Positions 36,326-45,034 of a DNA stretch of 64,000 bases are shown here, piece by piece. The translations under genes and the position numbers were made by a program. This DNA comes from Microbacterium sp. LWO14-1.2 (GTDB lineage Bacteria > Actinomycetota > Actinomycetes > Actinomycetales > Microbacteriaceae): the NCBI RefSeq assembly GCF_038397715.1, contig NZ_CP151633.1:496001-560000 (forward strand). The letters are read 5' to 3'. The notes under the pieces were generated by a model. It ran no database searches, was not told where the DNA came from, and worked only from the letters and a program-made list of their open reading frames with translations. Position 1 is the stretch's first letter. Each line of letters starts with the position of its first letter.

Positions 36326-36354
36326 ATTACACCCGTGTGATTCGCATCGGTCAA
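36326..36354 (-). promoter_or_regulatory. whiB2 promoter with embedded palindrome
   Basis: On the minus strand TTGACC (36354-36349), 17 bases, then TGTAAT (36331-36326) make a good sigma-A-type promoter. An imperfect palindrome ATTACAC-CC-GTGTGAT (36326-36341, plus strand) covers the -10 and part of the spacer, a typical repressor or activator site. Confidence 0.6.
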
Positions 36355-36433
36355 GTCGCGGATCGTAAACCCTCAATGATGTCTTGAAGGTTCATCCGGG
36401 CCCTTCGGCGTGTCGCTCCGGCGTGTCGCGAGG

Positions 36434-37576
36434 TCAGCGCGCGTCCGCTGCGGTGCCGGGCGTCGCGATGAACGCCTCTCCGGATCCGGTCAGGGTCACG
36501 CACCCTTCCTCGGCATCGGCGTAGACGACCGTGCCGACCGGCACCGCGCGCCGTCCGCCGTCGGCGCCCGTCACGGCGACATCGCCGGCCGTCGCGAGCA
36601 CCATCGTCGGGCCGTTCACCGGCACCTCGACGGCATCGCCCGACAGTGCGGCGCGCTGGAGCGCGAAGTCCTCGACCGGCACCTCGTAGGTCGTGAGGGC
36701 GCCGCTCGCCGACGGTCGCAGCACCGGGACCTCCCCGGCCGTCGTGTCGAGGATCGACAGCAGCTCCTGGACGTCGATGCGCTTGGGCGTCAGCCCCCCG
36801 CGCAGCACGTTGTCGCTCGCCGCCATGATCTCGACGCCGAGGCCGGAGATGTAGGCGTGCAGAAGTCCCGCCCGCAGGAAGACGCCCTCGCCCCGGCGCA
36901 GCACGACGTGGTTCATGAGGAGCGCCACGACCACGCCCGGGTCACCGGGGTAGGTCGACGAGATGGCCGACACAGCCCGCAACGTGTCCGCCCACTCCCC
37001 CGTCGCCGACCCGGCCGCCGTGCGCACCGCCGCGATGACGTCGTCGACCTCGCTCTGCGCGTCGCCGGAGAGCAGCCAGCCGATCGTCTCGCGGAGGACG
37101 TCGCCCTCGCCGGAGAGATGGTCGACGAGCGAGCCCACACCCGCGCCGCCGTTCAGCTCGGCGAGCAGCCGCAGGGTGTCGGGTACCTCACGCAGCCCGC
37201 TCAGCGACTCGAAGCGATCGCTCAGCGCGACGATGAGCTCCGGCTTGTGGTTGTCGTCGCGGTAGTTGCGCCGCGGGTCGTCCAGTGCGAGCTCGGACTC
37301 GCGGTTCCATCCGGCGCGCGCCTGGGCGATGGTCGGATGCACCTGGATCGACAGCGGCGACGCGGCCGCGAGCAGCTTGAGCAGGTAAGGCAGGGAACCA
37401 CCCGTGACGGAGTCGAGCGTTCCGCCCTCCTCGACGTCGGCGGGGTCGCCGGGGTGGTCCCCGAACCAGACCTCGGCCTCCGGCTGAGCCGCGGGCTCGC
37501 GACCCTCGAGGTCGGCGAGAAGAGTGGTGGATCCCCAGGCGTAGTCGCGGGGCACGTTCGTCAGGCTGAGCAGCAT
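36434..37576 (-). CDS. manA: Mannose-6-phosphate isomerase, class I
   Basis: A 380-residue zinc enzyme that interconverts fructose-6-phosphate and mannose-6-phosphate, feeding GDP-mannose for glycans. Motifs: DYAWGSTTLLADL at the N terminus, SIQVHPTIAQA (metal-binding His), NHKPELIVAL (metal-binding Glu region) and VFLRAGLLHAYISGLGVEIMAASDNVLRGGLTPK (shown in part as AGLLHAYISG and SDNVLRGGLTPK), the classic signature. ATG 37576 lies 6 bases from TACCCT, suggesting a leaderless mRNA. It abuts the glycan locus and is near whiB2, as in M. tuberculosis (Rv3255c). Confidence 0.95.
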   Translation of the reverse strand: MLLSLTNVPRDYAWGSTTLLADLEGREPAAQPEAEVWFGDHPGDPADVEEGGTLDSVTGGSLPYLLKLLAAASPLSIQVHPTIAQARAGWNRESELALDDPRRNYRDDNHKPELIVALSDRFESLSGLREVPDTLRLLAELNGGAGVGSLVDHLSGEGDVLRETIGWLLSGDAQSEVDDVIAAVRTAAGSATGEWADTLRAVSAISSTYPGDPGVVVALLMNHVVLRRGEGVFLRAGLLHAYISGLGVEIMAASDNVLRGGLTPKRIDVQELLSILDTTAGEVPVLRPSASGALTTYEVPVEDFALQRAALSGDAVEVPVNGPTMVLATAGDVAVTGADGGRRAVPVGTVVYADAEEGCVTLTGSGEAFIATPGTAADAR

Positions 37577-37582
37577 GTGACC

Positions 37583-37588
37583 AGGGTA
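37583..37588 (-). promoter_or_regulatory. -10 box of leaderless manA
   Basis: TACCCT on the minus strand, 6 bases before the ATG of manA. Confidence 0.5.
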
Positions 37589-37670
37589 GGGCGAGCGGCG
37601 TTCGGGGAGCGACTCGATGACACGGCACGGGAGCGCGCGGTGCATCCGGTCGGCGTTCGGGTGCGCGCGG

Positions 37671-37676
37671 TAGCCT
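37671..37676 (+). promoter_or_regulatory. -10 box opening the glycan locus
   Basis: TAGCCT, 7 bases before ATG 37684; leaderless start of the polymerase pair. Confidence 0.58.
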
Positions 37677-37683
37677 GATCCCG

Positions 37684-39099
37684 ATGGCGCAGTACACGAA
37701 GCATCCGGTCTCCGCTCCGCCCCGCGCACCGGAACGCGAGTCGACGGGGCATCTGCTGCTGCGCGGTTACATCATCCTCGTGCTGTTCGCCACGTTCGCG
37801 CATTCGGCGGTCTACAACCTCCTCGGCGAACTGGGCGCAGGCGTCGTCCTCGCCGCATTCGTCGTCGTCACGCTCGCGATCGGCATCCCGATGGTGTCCC
37901 GCCGCCGCCCGCAGTCCTTCGCGTGGCGCCGTCTGCCGTGGGCCGCGACGGCCTACACGGTGCTCGCTCTCGTGTCCGTGGCGTGGTCGCAGTGGCGCGG
38001 TGCCACCCTCCTCACGTGGGCTCTGCTCGCCGGAGTCACCGTGAACGCCCTCTTCATCGTGCACGTGCTGAGCTGGAGCGAGATCGTGCGCGCCCTCGCA
38101 TCCGCGTTCAAGTGGATCCTCGGACTGTCTCTCGCGATCGAGCTGTGGGTCGCTCTCGTCGTGCACGGGCCGATCCTGCCGAACTTCTTCGTCCGGCCGG
38201 ACGGCGAGGTGAACGCGCACTGGTACTGGGTCCGCGGCAACCTGTTCGACGGCGAACGCATCCAGGGCATCGTCGGCAACTCGAATCTGCTGGCGATCAT
38301 CAGCCTGTTCGCCCTCATCACCTTCGGGATCCGGTTCGCGGCGCGAGCCAGGTGGCGCACGACGCTCGCCCTCTGGTCGCTGCTGGCGGCGTACTTCCTC
38401 GTCAGAGCAGGATCGGCGACCGCGTACGCGTGCGCCGCGGCGGCCCTCGTCGTCCTCGTGGTCGCGCTGCTCATGCGTCGCACCACGACCCCCGGAGCAC
38501 GCACCCGCCTCTACGTCATCTTCATCGGCGGCGCCGTCGTGCTCGCGGGCGCCGTCTGGCTGCTCCGCGGTCCGCTGCTCTCGGTGCTCGGTCGGAGCGC
38601 CGATCTCACCGGCCGCTCCGACAAGATCTGGGAGAAGGTGCTCGAGCGGATCTCTCAGCATCCGCTCTTCGGCAACGGCTTCTCCAGCCCGTGGGTGCCG
38701 TTCGACCCGGCGTTCGACGAGTGGATCGTCGACCACGGGATCACGGTCTTCCACGCGCACAACATGTGGCTCGACGTCCTCATGCAGCTCGGCGTTCTCG
38801 GTCTCGTTCTGATGGCCCTCGCCTATCTGAGCCTGCTCTGGCGCTCCTGGTTCTTCGCGGTCGACCGTCCGCGCTGGGACCTCACGGCCGACCGCGAGTA
38901 CTCGCCGCTCACCCTGCTCCCCAGCCTCTTCACCGTCGTGCTGCTCGTGCAGGGCCTCACCGAGTCCACGCCGATCATGCTCTGGGGCTGGATGCTGCTG
39001 GTCATGCTCAGCTTCAAGATCAAATCCGTCCCGCTCGTCGGCGTCGGCGAACGCGACCGCGTGATCGAGCGCGGCGAGAGAGCACGGCGGGTTCCGTGA
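37684..39099 (+). CDS. O-antigen ligase/polymerase-family membrane protein (Wzy_C), copy 1
   Basis: A 471-residue polytopic protein with about 11 helices. The large external loop contains the O-antigen-ligase family region, NSNLLAIISLFALITFGIRF upstream and ISQHPLFGNGFSSPWVPFD and ITVFHAHNMWLDVLMQLG in the Wzy_C domain; HAHNMWLD is the typical His-bearing loop. Such proteins polymerise or ligate undecaprenyl-linked glycans at the outer face of the membrane. It overlaps the next gene by four bases (GTGA), and the next product is a paralogue, so the two may act on related repeat units. Confidence 0.87.
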   Translation: MAQYTKHPVSAPPRAPERESTGHLLLRGYIILVLFATFAHSAVYNLLGELGAGVVLAAFVVVTLAIGIPMVSRRRPQSFAWRRLPWAATAYTVLALVSVAWSQWRGATLLTWALLAGVTVNALFIVHVLSWSEIVRALASAFKWILGLSLAIELWVALVVHGPILPNFFVRPDGEVNAHWYWVRGNLFDGERIQGIVGNSNLLAIISLFALITFGIRFAARARWRTTLALWSLLAAYFLVRAGSATAYACAAAALVVLVVALLMRRTTTPGARTRLYVIFIGGAVVLAGAVWLLRGPLLSVLGRSADLTGRSDKIWEKVLERISQHPLFGNGFSSPWVPFDPAFDEWIVDHGITVFHAHNMWLDVLMQLGVLGLVLMALAYLSLLWRSWFFAVDRPRWDLTADREYSPLTLLPSLFTVVLLVQGLTESTPIMLWGWMLLVMLSFKIKSVPLVGVGERDRVIERGERARRVP

Positions 39100-40394
39100 C
39101 GCCCGAACGGCGTCTCGCCGACCTGCTCGGATCCGCGGAGTTCGCCAGGGCTTTCACGATCGCGGTTCTCGCCGCGGTGTTCGGCTCTTTCACGATCGAG
39201 CGCCTCACATCGACGGTCACGCTGGCGACCGTCATCGCCGTCCTCTGCGGTGTGGGAGCGAGCGTGCTCTGGGTCCGGCGCGCAGAGCTCTCCCCTCTGC
39301 GCCTGGCCCCCTCGTCGCTCGTCGCCTTCCTCGCGTGGGCGCTGGTGAGTCTGGTCTGGACCGCTGACAAGTCCGACACCGCCTTCGGCTGGATGGCCCT
39401 CTTCGGCTTCGCCTTCCTCGCGATCGCGGTCGGGCACGTGCGCGACACCCTCCAGACGGTCCGAGCCCTCGGCGACACGCTGCGCATCCTGCTGGTGCTG
39501 TCGCTCGCGATGGAGATCCTCTCCGGAATCCTGCTCGACATGCCGTTCGGATTCCTCGGCATCCAGGGGAACCTCGCCCTCGGCGGTCCTGTGCAGGGGC
39601 TCTTCGGCAGCCGCAACATGCTGGGTTTCGTCGCGGTCATCGCGCTCATCACCTTCGTGATCGAGTGGCGCTCCCAGTCCGTCACCGCGCCGCTCGCGAT
39701 CCCGTCGATCGCGCTCGCGGCACTGCTCGCGTTCCTGTCGTCCTCCCCCACCGTGATCGTCCTCGCCGTGGCCGTCGGGGTGAGCACGGTCGCGCTCGTG
39801 ATCGTGCGGCACACGCCGCGCGAGCGCCGCGGCGTCGTGCAGTGGGTGCTCAGTGTGCTCGTCGTCATCGCCCTCGTCGCGGCCTTCATCCTGCGGCACG
39901 CGATCATCCGCCTGCTCGACGCCGGCTCGGACTTCTCGATCCGCGCGACCCTGTGGAACACGATCCTCGACTTCGTCTCGCTCAAGCCGATCCAGGGGTG
40001 GGGCTGGTTCGGGCCGTGGGCACGGGGCGAGTTCCCCTTCACGTACATCAACTTCCTCCTCGACGACCGGCATCAGAGCGCACTGAACGCCTACTTCGAC
40101 GTGATGCTCCAGCTCGGCTGGGCGGGCCTCGTGCTCTTCCTGCTGCTCGGCGGCGTCGCGATGGTCCGCTCCTGGCTGGTCGCGAGCGCGCGCCGCTCGG
40201 TCGTCTACGCGTGGACGCCGCTCATGCTGGTGACCCTTGCCGTCGACTCGATGTTCGAGAGCTTCACCCTCGAAGGCGCCGGGTGGTTCCTGCTCGTGCT
40301 CTGCGCGCTGCGCGCCGGCCAGTCACGGTCGTGGCGCGAGAACATCGACGCGGCGCACACGGGCGCGATCCCCACACTGCATCCCGAGCGGTGA
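39096..40394 (+). CDS. O-antigen ligase/polymerase-family membrane protein (Wzy_C), copy 2
   Basis: A 432-residue polytopic protein, paralogous to the preceding one. The conserved order is kept: VQGLFGSRNMLGFVAVIALI, then IRATLWNTILDFVSLKPIQG, GWGWFGPWARGEFPF, and DDRHQSALNAYFDVMLQLG, where the loop His-Gln-Ser-Ala-Leu-Asn replaces HAHNMWLD of copy 1. About 11-12 helices. The GTG start overlaps the stop of copy 1. The stop is 2 bases from the stop of the convergent galE, with no terminator in between. Confidence 0.85.
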   Translation: MTPERRLADLLGSAEFARAFTIAVLAAVFGSFTIERLTSTVTLATVIAVLCGVGASVLWVRRAELSPLRLAPSSLVAFLAWALVSLVWTADKSDTAFGWMALFGFAFLAIAVGHVRDTLQTVRALGDTLRILLVLSLAMEILSGILLDMPFGFLGIQGNLALGGPVQGLFGSRNMLGFVAVIALITFVIEWRSQSVTAPLAIPSIALAALLAFLSSSPTVIVLAVAVGVSTVALVIVRHTPRERRGVVQWVLSVLVVIALVAAFILRHAIIRLLDAGSDFSIRATLWNTILDFVSLKPIQGWGWFGPWARGEFPFTYINFLLDDRHQSALNAYFDVMLQLGWAGLVLFLLLGGVAMVRSWLVASARRSVVYAWTPLMLVTLAVDSMFESFTLEGAGWFLLVLCALRAGQSRSWRENIDAAHTGAIPTLHPER

Positions 40395-40396
40395 CG

Positions 40397-41386
40397 TCAG
40401 CGCCCGGTGTTCATGCGCTCAGCCCAGGCGATCGCGTCGCGGACTCCGTCCTCGACGGTGCGCTCTGCCCGCCAATTCAAGATCTCAGCCGCGAGGCCCA
40501 CGATCGCGTACGCACCCGCCTGGTCTCCCGGCCGCCGGGGAGCGTCGATGGCGGTGACGGACTCCCCCGTCACCTTCTCCACAGCGGCGACGAGCTCTCT
40601 GACCGTCACGCCGTCGCCGCGTCCGATATTGATGACGCGGTAAGGGCGACTCTGGCTCGTGACCTGGTCGAAGCGCTCGACGGCTGCGACGTGCGCGAGT
40701 GCGAGGTCCCAGACATGGATGTAATCCCGCAGACCCGACCCGTCACGAGTCGCCCAATCGGTTCCGGTGATGGCGAACTCCCGGCCCTCTCGGCGCGCGG
40801 TGAGGATCTTGCCGAGCACGTGCGAAGGAGTCGGGTTCTGTAGCCCTGTACGCAGCAGCGGGTCGGCCCCGATCGGGTTGAAGTAGCGAAGGGCGATGGC
40901 TCGGAGATCGCCCGCTTCGGCGGCGTCCTCCAGAATCTGCTCCACCATCGCCTTGGTCCTGGCATACGGGCTGGCGGGCGCCAGACGTCCGCTCTCATCG
41001 ACTCCTCCGCCGCCCTCGCCCTCGTACACCGAAGCCGACGAGCTGAAGACGACCCGATCGATCCCCGCGTCGCGCAGTATCTGCAGCATCCGGACCGTCT
41101 TCCCGACATTCGCGTCGTAGTACGCGAGCGGGTCCGCGACGGACTCGGGAACCACCGTGCGGGCTGCGCAGTGGATCACCGCGTCGATGTCCGGATGCCT
41201 CTCGATGAGGGTTCCGAGAATGTCTGCATCGGCGATGTCGCCTACGAACAACTCACGCCCCTCGCCGAAGCGGCGAAGGCCGACCGAGAGGTCGTCCAGA
41301 AGCACGACGTCGTAGCCGGCTTCGATGCATGCGGTGGCGACGGTCGATCCGATGTACCCGGCGCCGCCGGTGATCAAGAGCTTCAT
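40397..41386 (-). CDS. galE: UDP-glucose 4-epimerase
   Basis: A 329-residue extended SDR: NAD-binding GGAGYIGS at residues 7-14, catalytic Ser in FSSSASVYEG and Tyr-Lys in SPYARTKAMVEQIL, then ALRYFNPIGADP. GalE makes UDP-galactopyranose, the substrate for the mutase encoded at 46.6-47.7 kb, so it feeds galactofuranose synthesis. ATG 41386 lies 8 bases from TAGACT, one base outside the leaderless spacing seen elsewhere. Divergent from glfT2 across a 151-base gap. Confidence 0.94.
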   Translation of the reverse strand: MKLLITGGAGYIGSTVATACIEAGYDVVLLDDLSVGLRRFGEGRELFVGDIADADILGTLIERHPDIDAVIHCAARTVVPESVADPLAYYDANVGKTVRMLQILRDAGIDRVVFSSSASVYEGEGGGGVDESGRLAPASPYARTKAMVEQILEDAAEAGDLRAIALRYFNPIGADPLLRTGLQNPTPSHVLGKILTARREGREFAITGTDWATRDGSGLRDYIHVWDLALAHVAAVERFDQVTSQSRPYRVINIGRGDGVTVRELVAAVEKVTGESVTAIDAPRRPGDQAGAYAIVGLAAEILNWRAERTVEDGVRDAIAWAERMNTGR

Positions 41387-41458
41387 CGGGCGCCAGTCTA
41401 CAGAGGGGTTCGAAGCCCACACCTTCGGGACGCACCGGGAACGCCTGGCTTCGGGCGG

Positions 41459-41464
41459 TAGGCT
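41459..41464 (+). promoter_or_regulatory. Candidate -10 for glfT2 operon
   Basis: TAGGCT, 73 bases ahead of the glfT2 start, the only TANNNT match of the usual type in this gap on the plus strand. It would give a leader of roughly 65 bases. Confidence 0.4.
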
Positions 41465-41537
41465 ACTCTCTGCTCGTCGAGTTCCCGTGCCTCTGTCTCT
41501 CCAGGGCGCGAGGCACCCAACATCGGAGATCCATCAC

Positions 41538-43448
41538 GTGGCTTACGTCCTACAGAACGTCGTCTTCCCGCTCGACCGTGACCCCGACCTTCTGCCGCTC
41601 TATGTAGACCCCGAGACATGGTCGGTGATCGAGGACGAACCCGTCCGGGTCTCGAGCCGCGCGCAGCTCGGCAACATCCTCGGTCGTCACCGCGCGCGCA
41701 TCGTCGCCGGCCGGCGGGTGTCCCTCGGAACCTACTTCAACGCCTTCCCGGCGTCGTACTGGCAGCACTGGACGAGCGTGAGAGAAGTGCGTCTCACCGT
41801 CCGCACGACGGGACCCGCGACGATCCTCGTCTATCGGTCGAACGGACGAGGTACACGTCAGCGCGTCGCGACGCGCGAGGTGGACGGCGAGTCCCGGACC
41901 ACTTTCGACCTGGACCTCACGCAGTACAGCGACGGCGGCTGGATCTGGTTCGACGTCGTGGCCGACGAGAAGAGCGCCGTGATCGAAGGCGCCGAGTGGA
42001 CGACCGAGCACGAACCGGCCCGTACCGGCAAAGCGTCGTTGGGCATCACGACCTACAACAAGCCGGATTACTGCGTCGAGACGCTTCGAGCGCTGGCGGC
42101 GTCCCCGGACGCGCTCGAGTTCGTCGATCGGATCTTCCTCGTCGACCAGGGCACGCAGCTCGTGGCGGATCAGGAGGGCTTCACCGAGGTCGCCGAGGCC
42201 CTCGGCGAGGCGCTTCAGGTGATCCGTCAGGCCAACCTCGGCGGGTCGGGCGGATTCGCCCGTGCCATGCACGAAACCCTCCAGCGTCCCGAGAGCGACT
42301 TCGTGCAGCTTCTGGACGACGACGTGCGACTCGAACCGGAGTCGCTGCGGAGATCAATCGTCTTCGGGCGCTACGCGACCACCCCCGTCCTGGTGGGCGG
42401 CCACATGTTCGATCTCCTCGACCGCCCGAAGCTGCACGGGTGGGCAGAGGTCGTCGACGAGGCGCCCTTCATGTGGCGCAACCTCTATCAGGAGAAGATG
42501 CCGCACGACTTCGGCACCGCGAACCTGCGCCAGTCCAGCCTTCTCCACATGCGGATGGACGCCGACTACAACGGGTGGTGGATGTGCCTCATCCCAACGG
42601 ATGCGATCAAGAAGGTGGGGCTCGCCCTGCCCGCATTCATCAAGTGGGATGACGCGGAGTTCTGCCTGCGGGCCGGAGAAGCGGGCTACCCGACCGTCTC
42701 GATGCCGGGCGTCGCACTGTGGCACGTGTCATGGGTGAATAAGGACGACACGATCGACTGGCAGGCCTACTTCCATGCTCGGAACCGCATCGTGGCCGGC
42801 CTGCTGCACTCGAACGCGCCCCGCGGTGGGCGTCTGCTCACACACAGCAGACGAGTGGACCTGAAGCACCTGATGATGATGCAGTACTACCCGGTCGCGC
42901 TCCGCGCGCAGGCGCTGCGCGACGTACTCTCCGGCCCGGCGCACATGCGTCGCAATCTCGCGACAGCGATGCCTGCCGCTCGCTCGCGAGCGGCAGAGTT
43001 CCCGGAGACCGTCGTCCACCGCGACCCGACGACGGTGCTGCACGCGCGTCGAGGACGCCAGGTCTACAAGAGGTTGCGCAAGAACGAGTACGACAACCCG
43101 ACGGGTCTGCGGTTGCGCTGGTTCACCCTCTCCACCCTTCTGTCTCACTGGCTGCACAAGCCGGACCCCGCCAACCTCGAGCAGCCCGAGGTGGAGTTCG
43201 GCAAGGAGGACGCCCACTGGTGGCGCGTCCCCGCCTTCGACAGCGCGCTCGTCAGTGCGGCGGACGGATCGGGCAAGAACATCTACACCCGCGATCGCGT
43301 GAAGTATCGGCGGATGCTGCGCGACACCATCCGTCTCCACGCGGAACTCAAGAGACGCTGGCCGGAGTTGCAGAGCGAATATCGCGCCCAGCTCCCGGAG
43401 CTGGTCTCGCCCGAGTCCTGGCGGAAGATCTTCGAGGAGAAGGCATGA
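41538..43448 (+). CDS. glfT2: Galactofuranosyltransferase GlfT2-like
   Basis: A 636-residue protein, about the length of mycobacterial GlfT2 (637). An N-terminal beta-sandwich (1-160, RARIVAGRRVSLGTYFNAFP) precedes a GT-A domain with ITTYNKPDYCVETLRAL, the metal-binding triad Asp260-262 (QLLDDDVRLEPES), tandem Trp347-348, Asp371-372 (KWDDAEFCLRAGEAGYP) and His396 (ALWHVSWV); a helical C-terminal domain follows. GlfT2 polymerises beta-1,5/1,6 galactofuranose. GTG 41538 was chosen because GGAGATC precedes it and the fold begins there. It overlaps the glfT1-like gene by four bases (ATGA). Confidence 0.92.
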   Translation: MAYVLQNVVFPLDRDPDLLPLYVDPETWSVIEDEPVRVSSRAQLGNILGRHRARIVAGRRVSLGTYFNAFPASYWQHWTSVREVRLTVRTTGPATILVYRSNGRGTRQRVATREVDGESRTTFDLDLTQYSDGGWIWFDVVADEKSAVIEGAEWTTEHEPARTGKASLGITTYNKPDYCVETLRALAASPDALEFVDRIFLVDQGTQLVADQEGFTEVAEALGEALQVIRQANLGGSGGFARAMHETLQRPESDFVQLLDDDVRLEPESLRRSIVFGRYATTPVLVGGHMFDLLDRPKLHGWAEVVDEAPFMWRNLYQEKMPHDFGTANLRQSSLLHMRMDADYNGWWMCLIPTDAIKKVGLALPAFIKWDDAEFCLRAGEAGYPTVSMPGVALWHVSWVNKDDTIDWQAYFHARNRIVAGLLHSNAPRGGRLLTHSRRVDLKHLMMMQYYPVALRAQALRDVLSGPAHMRRNLATAMPAARSRAAEFPETVVHRDPTTVLHARRGRQVYKRLRKNEYDNPTGLRLRWFTLSTLLSHWLHKPDPANLEQPEVEFGKEDAHWWRVPAFDSALVSAADGSGKNIYTRDRVKYRRMLRDTIRLHAELKRRWPELQSEYRAQLPELVSPESWRKIFEEKA

Positions 43449-44407
43449 CCACGGCATCTGCTGCTTTCGACCCGGCGTCCGCCACGATCGTCATCGTCAC
43501 GTACAACCGATCGCACCTCCTCACCGGACTCCTCGAGAGCATCACGGCGATGGATCCCAAGCCCGGGCACGTCGTGATCATCGACAACGCGTCATCCGAC
43601 GACACGACGGAGGTCGTCGAGTCGTTCCGTCCGCGCGTCGGAACTGAGATCGTGTACCGCCGCCTCGAGACCAACACGGGCGGATCCGGCGGATTCAGCG
43701 AAGGGATGCGCACGGCGTACGAGCTCGGCTCCGAGTGGATCTGGATGATGGATGACGATGTCGAGGTGATGACGGACGGTCTTGCCAAGATGGGCAAGTG
43801 GGCGCCGCGCTTCAAGAGCATCCAAGGGCGCCGCTACGACTACGACGGCAGCGAGTTCTACTGGCAGTACCGCATAGCCGAGCGCATGGGCATCCCGATC
43901 CCGTTCGCCCCCTCGGGCTTCGACGCATCGGGCTTCAAGGAGATGAACAGCGGATGCTTCGAGGGGATGTTCATCCACCGCTCGATCGTCGCACAGATCG
44001 GCCTCCCCGACCCTCGTTTCTTCATCTACTGGGACGATCAGATGTACGGCTGGCTGGCCTCACGCAAGACCACGGCCGTGATAGTAGACGAGTTCGTGCT
44101 GCGGCGCACCCGCGAGATCAAGCAGTGGGACATGGGCATCCGCCACATGAACGCGTCGAGTAACGCGTACCGGTTCTACATCATGCGAAACCGCGCGTAT
44201 CTCAAGCAGTACTACCGCGCTCACGACAACTACAACCCCGTGCTCTTCGGCCTGGGTACGGCGATGACCTTCGCCAAGGAGCTCATCCGCCTGTTCTTCG
44301 TCGAGCGCACCGTGCGCGGCACGAGCAACCTCTTCCGCGGGCTCAAGGAGGGCGGCCGCTTGGGTCGAGACCGCACCTGGCAGCCGATGGCTCCCCTGGA
44401 GGCGTGA
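43445..44407 (+). CDS. glfT1: Galactofuranosyltransferase GlfT1-like (GT2)
   Basis: A 320-residue GT-A enzyme. It starts with TIVIVTYNRSHLLTGLLESI, has the metal triad Asp103-105 (WIWMMDDDVEVM), the acceptor loop FIYWDDQMYGWLA and no membrane helix. GlfT1 primes the galactan by adding the first galactofuranoses to the decaprenyl-linked linker in mycobacteria. The coupling to glfT2 and the nearby glf and ABC exporter genes support this role; the acceptor here need not be the mycobacterial one. It resembles the GlfT2 catalytic domain, as family members do. Confidence 0.87.
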   Translation: MTTASAAFDPASATIVIVTYNRSHLLTGLLESITAMDPKPGHVVIIDNASSDDTTEVVESFRPRVGTEIVYRRLETNTGGSGGFSEGMRTAYELGSEWIWMMDDDVEVMTDGLAKMGKWAPRFKSIQGRRYDYDGSEFYWQYRIAERMGIPIPFAPSGFDASGFKEMNSGCFEGMFIHRSIVAQIGLPDPRFFIYWDDQMYGWLASRKTTAVIVDEFVLRRTREIKQWDMGIRHMNASSNAYRFYIMRNRAYLKQYYRAHDNYNPVLFGLGTAMTFAKELIRLFFVERTVRGTSNLFRGLKEGGRLGRDRTWQPMAPLEA

Positions 44408-44408
44408 C

Positions 44409-45005
44409 ATGAGCGAAGATCAGCAGCCGGACCTTCAGTGGGCGCCTCTGCCTCCGAATCCGAGGAACCGCGGACGGATCTGGCTCATCGTCGGTCTCAG
44501 CATCGCAGCGATCATCGTCGTAGGCGTGCTGCTCTTCTTCCTGATCCCGCGGGGCGGCAGCACACCGAGCGCCACCGAATCCCCCTCTCCGACTCCGACG
44601 GCCACACCGACCGCTTCTCCGACGCCGACCGCGACCCCCACGGCTGTTCCGACGGAGCAGCCGGTCGCGACGGAGCCCCCGCCCGTCGTCGACCCCAGCG
44701 TCGACGCGTTCCGCAGCCAGGTGAGCCCACCTCTGGAGGATGCGGGGCGAGGGCTTGATCTCGTGGCGAGCCTCAGCGGACAGGATGCGTTGTCCGTCAT
44801 CGACACCCTGCAGGAGGACGCGCAGCGGCTCTTCGACACGTTGGCGCCCTCATCGATTGCGGGATCCTGGGAGGAGGGCGTGACGGCTTACGGTCAACGC
44901 CTCTCGGAACTCCGATCCGCTGTATCGAGCGGAGGCAGTACGGGAGCGGCTATCGACGCCGCCCGCGCCGCGGTGCAGAACCTGCGGAACATCGTCGGTC
45001 TCTGA
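44409..45005 (+). CDS. Single-pass membrane protein with Ser/Thr-Pro linker
   Basis: A 198-residue protein: cytoplasmic Pro-rich start, one transmembrane helix (about 24-46, WLIVGLSIAAIIVVGVLLFF), a 40-residue external TPTATPT-type linker (about 51-90) and a C-terminal helical domain (95-198, VSPPLEDAGRGLDLVASLS, then VTAYGQRLSELRSAV). The Thr/Pro-rich linker could be a wall-spanning stalk or O-glycosylation target. The start is one base after the glfT1 stop, so it belongs to that operon. I do not recognise the outer domain; no function is assigned. Confidence 0.8.
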   Translation: MSEDQQPDLQWAPLPPNPRNRGRIWLIVGLSIAAIIVVGVLLFFLIPRGGSTPSATESPSPTPTATPTASPTPTATPTAVPTEQPVATEPPPVVDPSVDAFRSQVSPPLEDAGRGLDLVASLSGQDALSVIDTLQEDAQRLFDTLAPSSIAGSWEEGVTAYGQRLSELRSAVSSGGSTGAAIDAARAAVQNLRNIVGL

Positions 45006-45034
45006 GCGACGAATCGATCGCCCTCCGGCGACCT

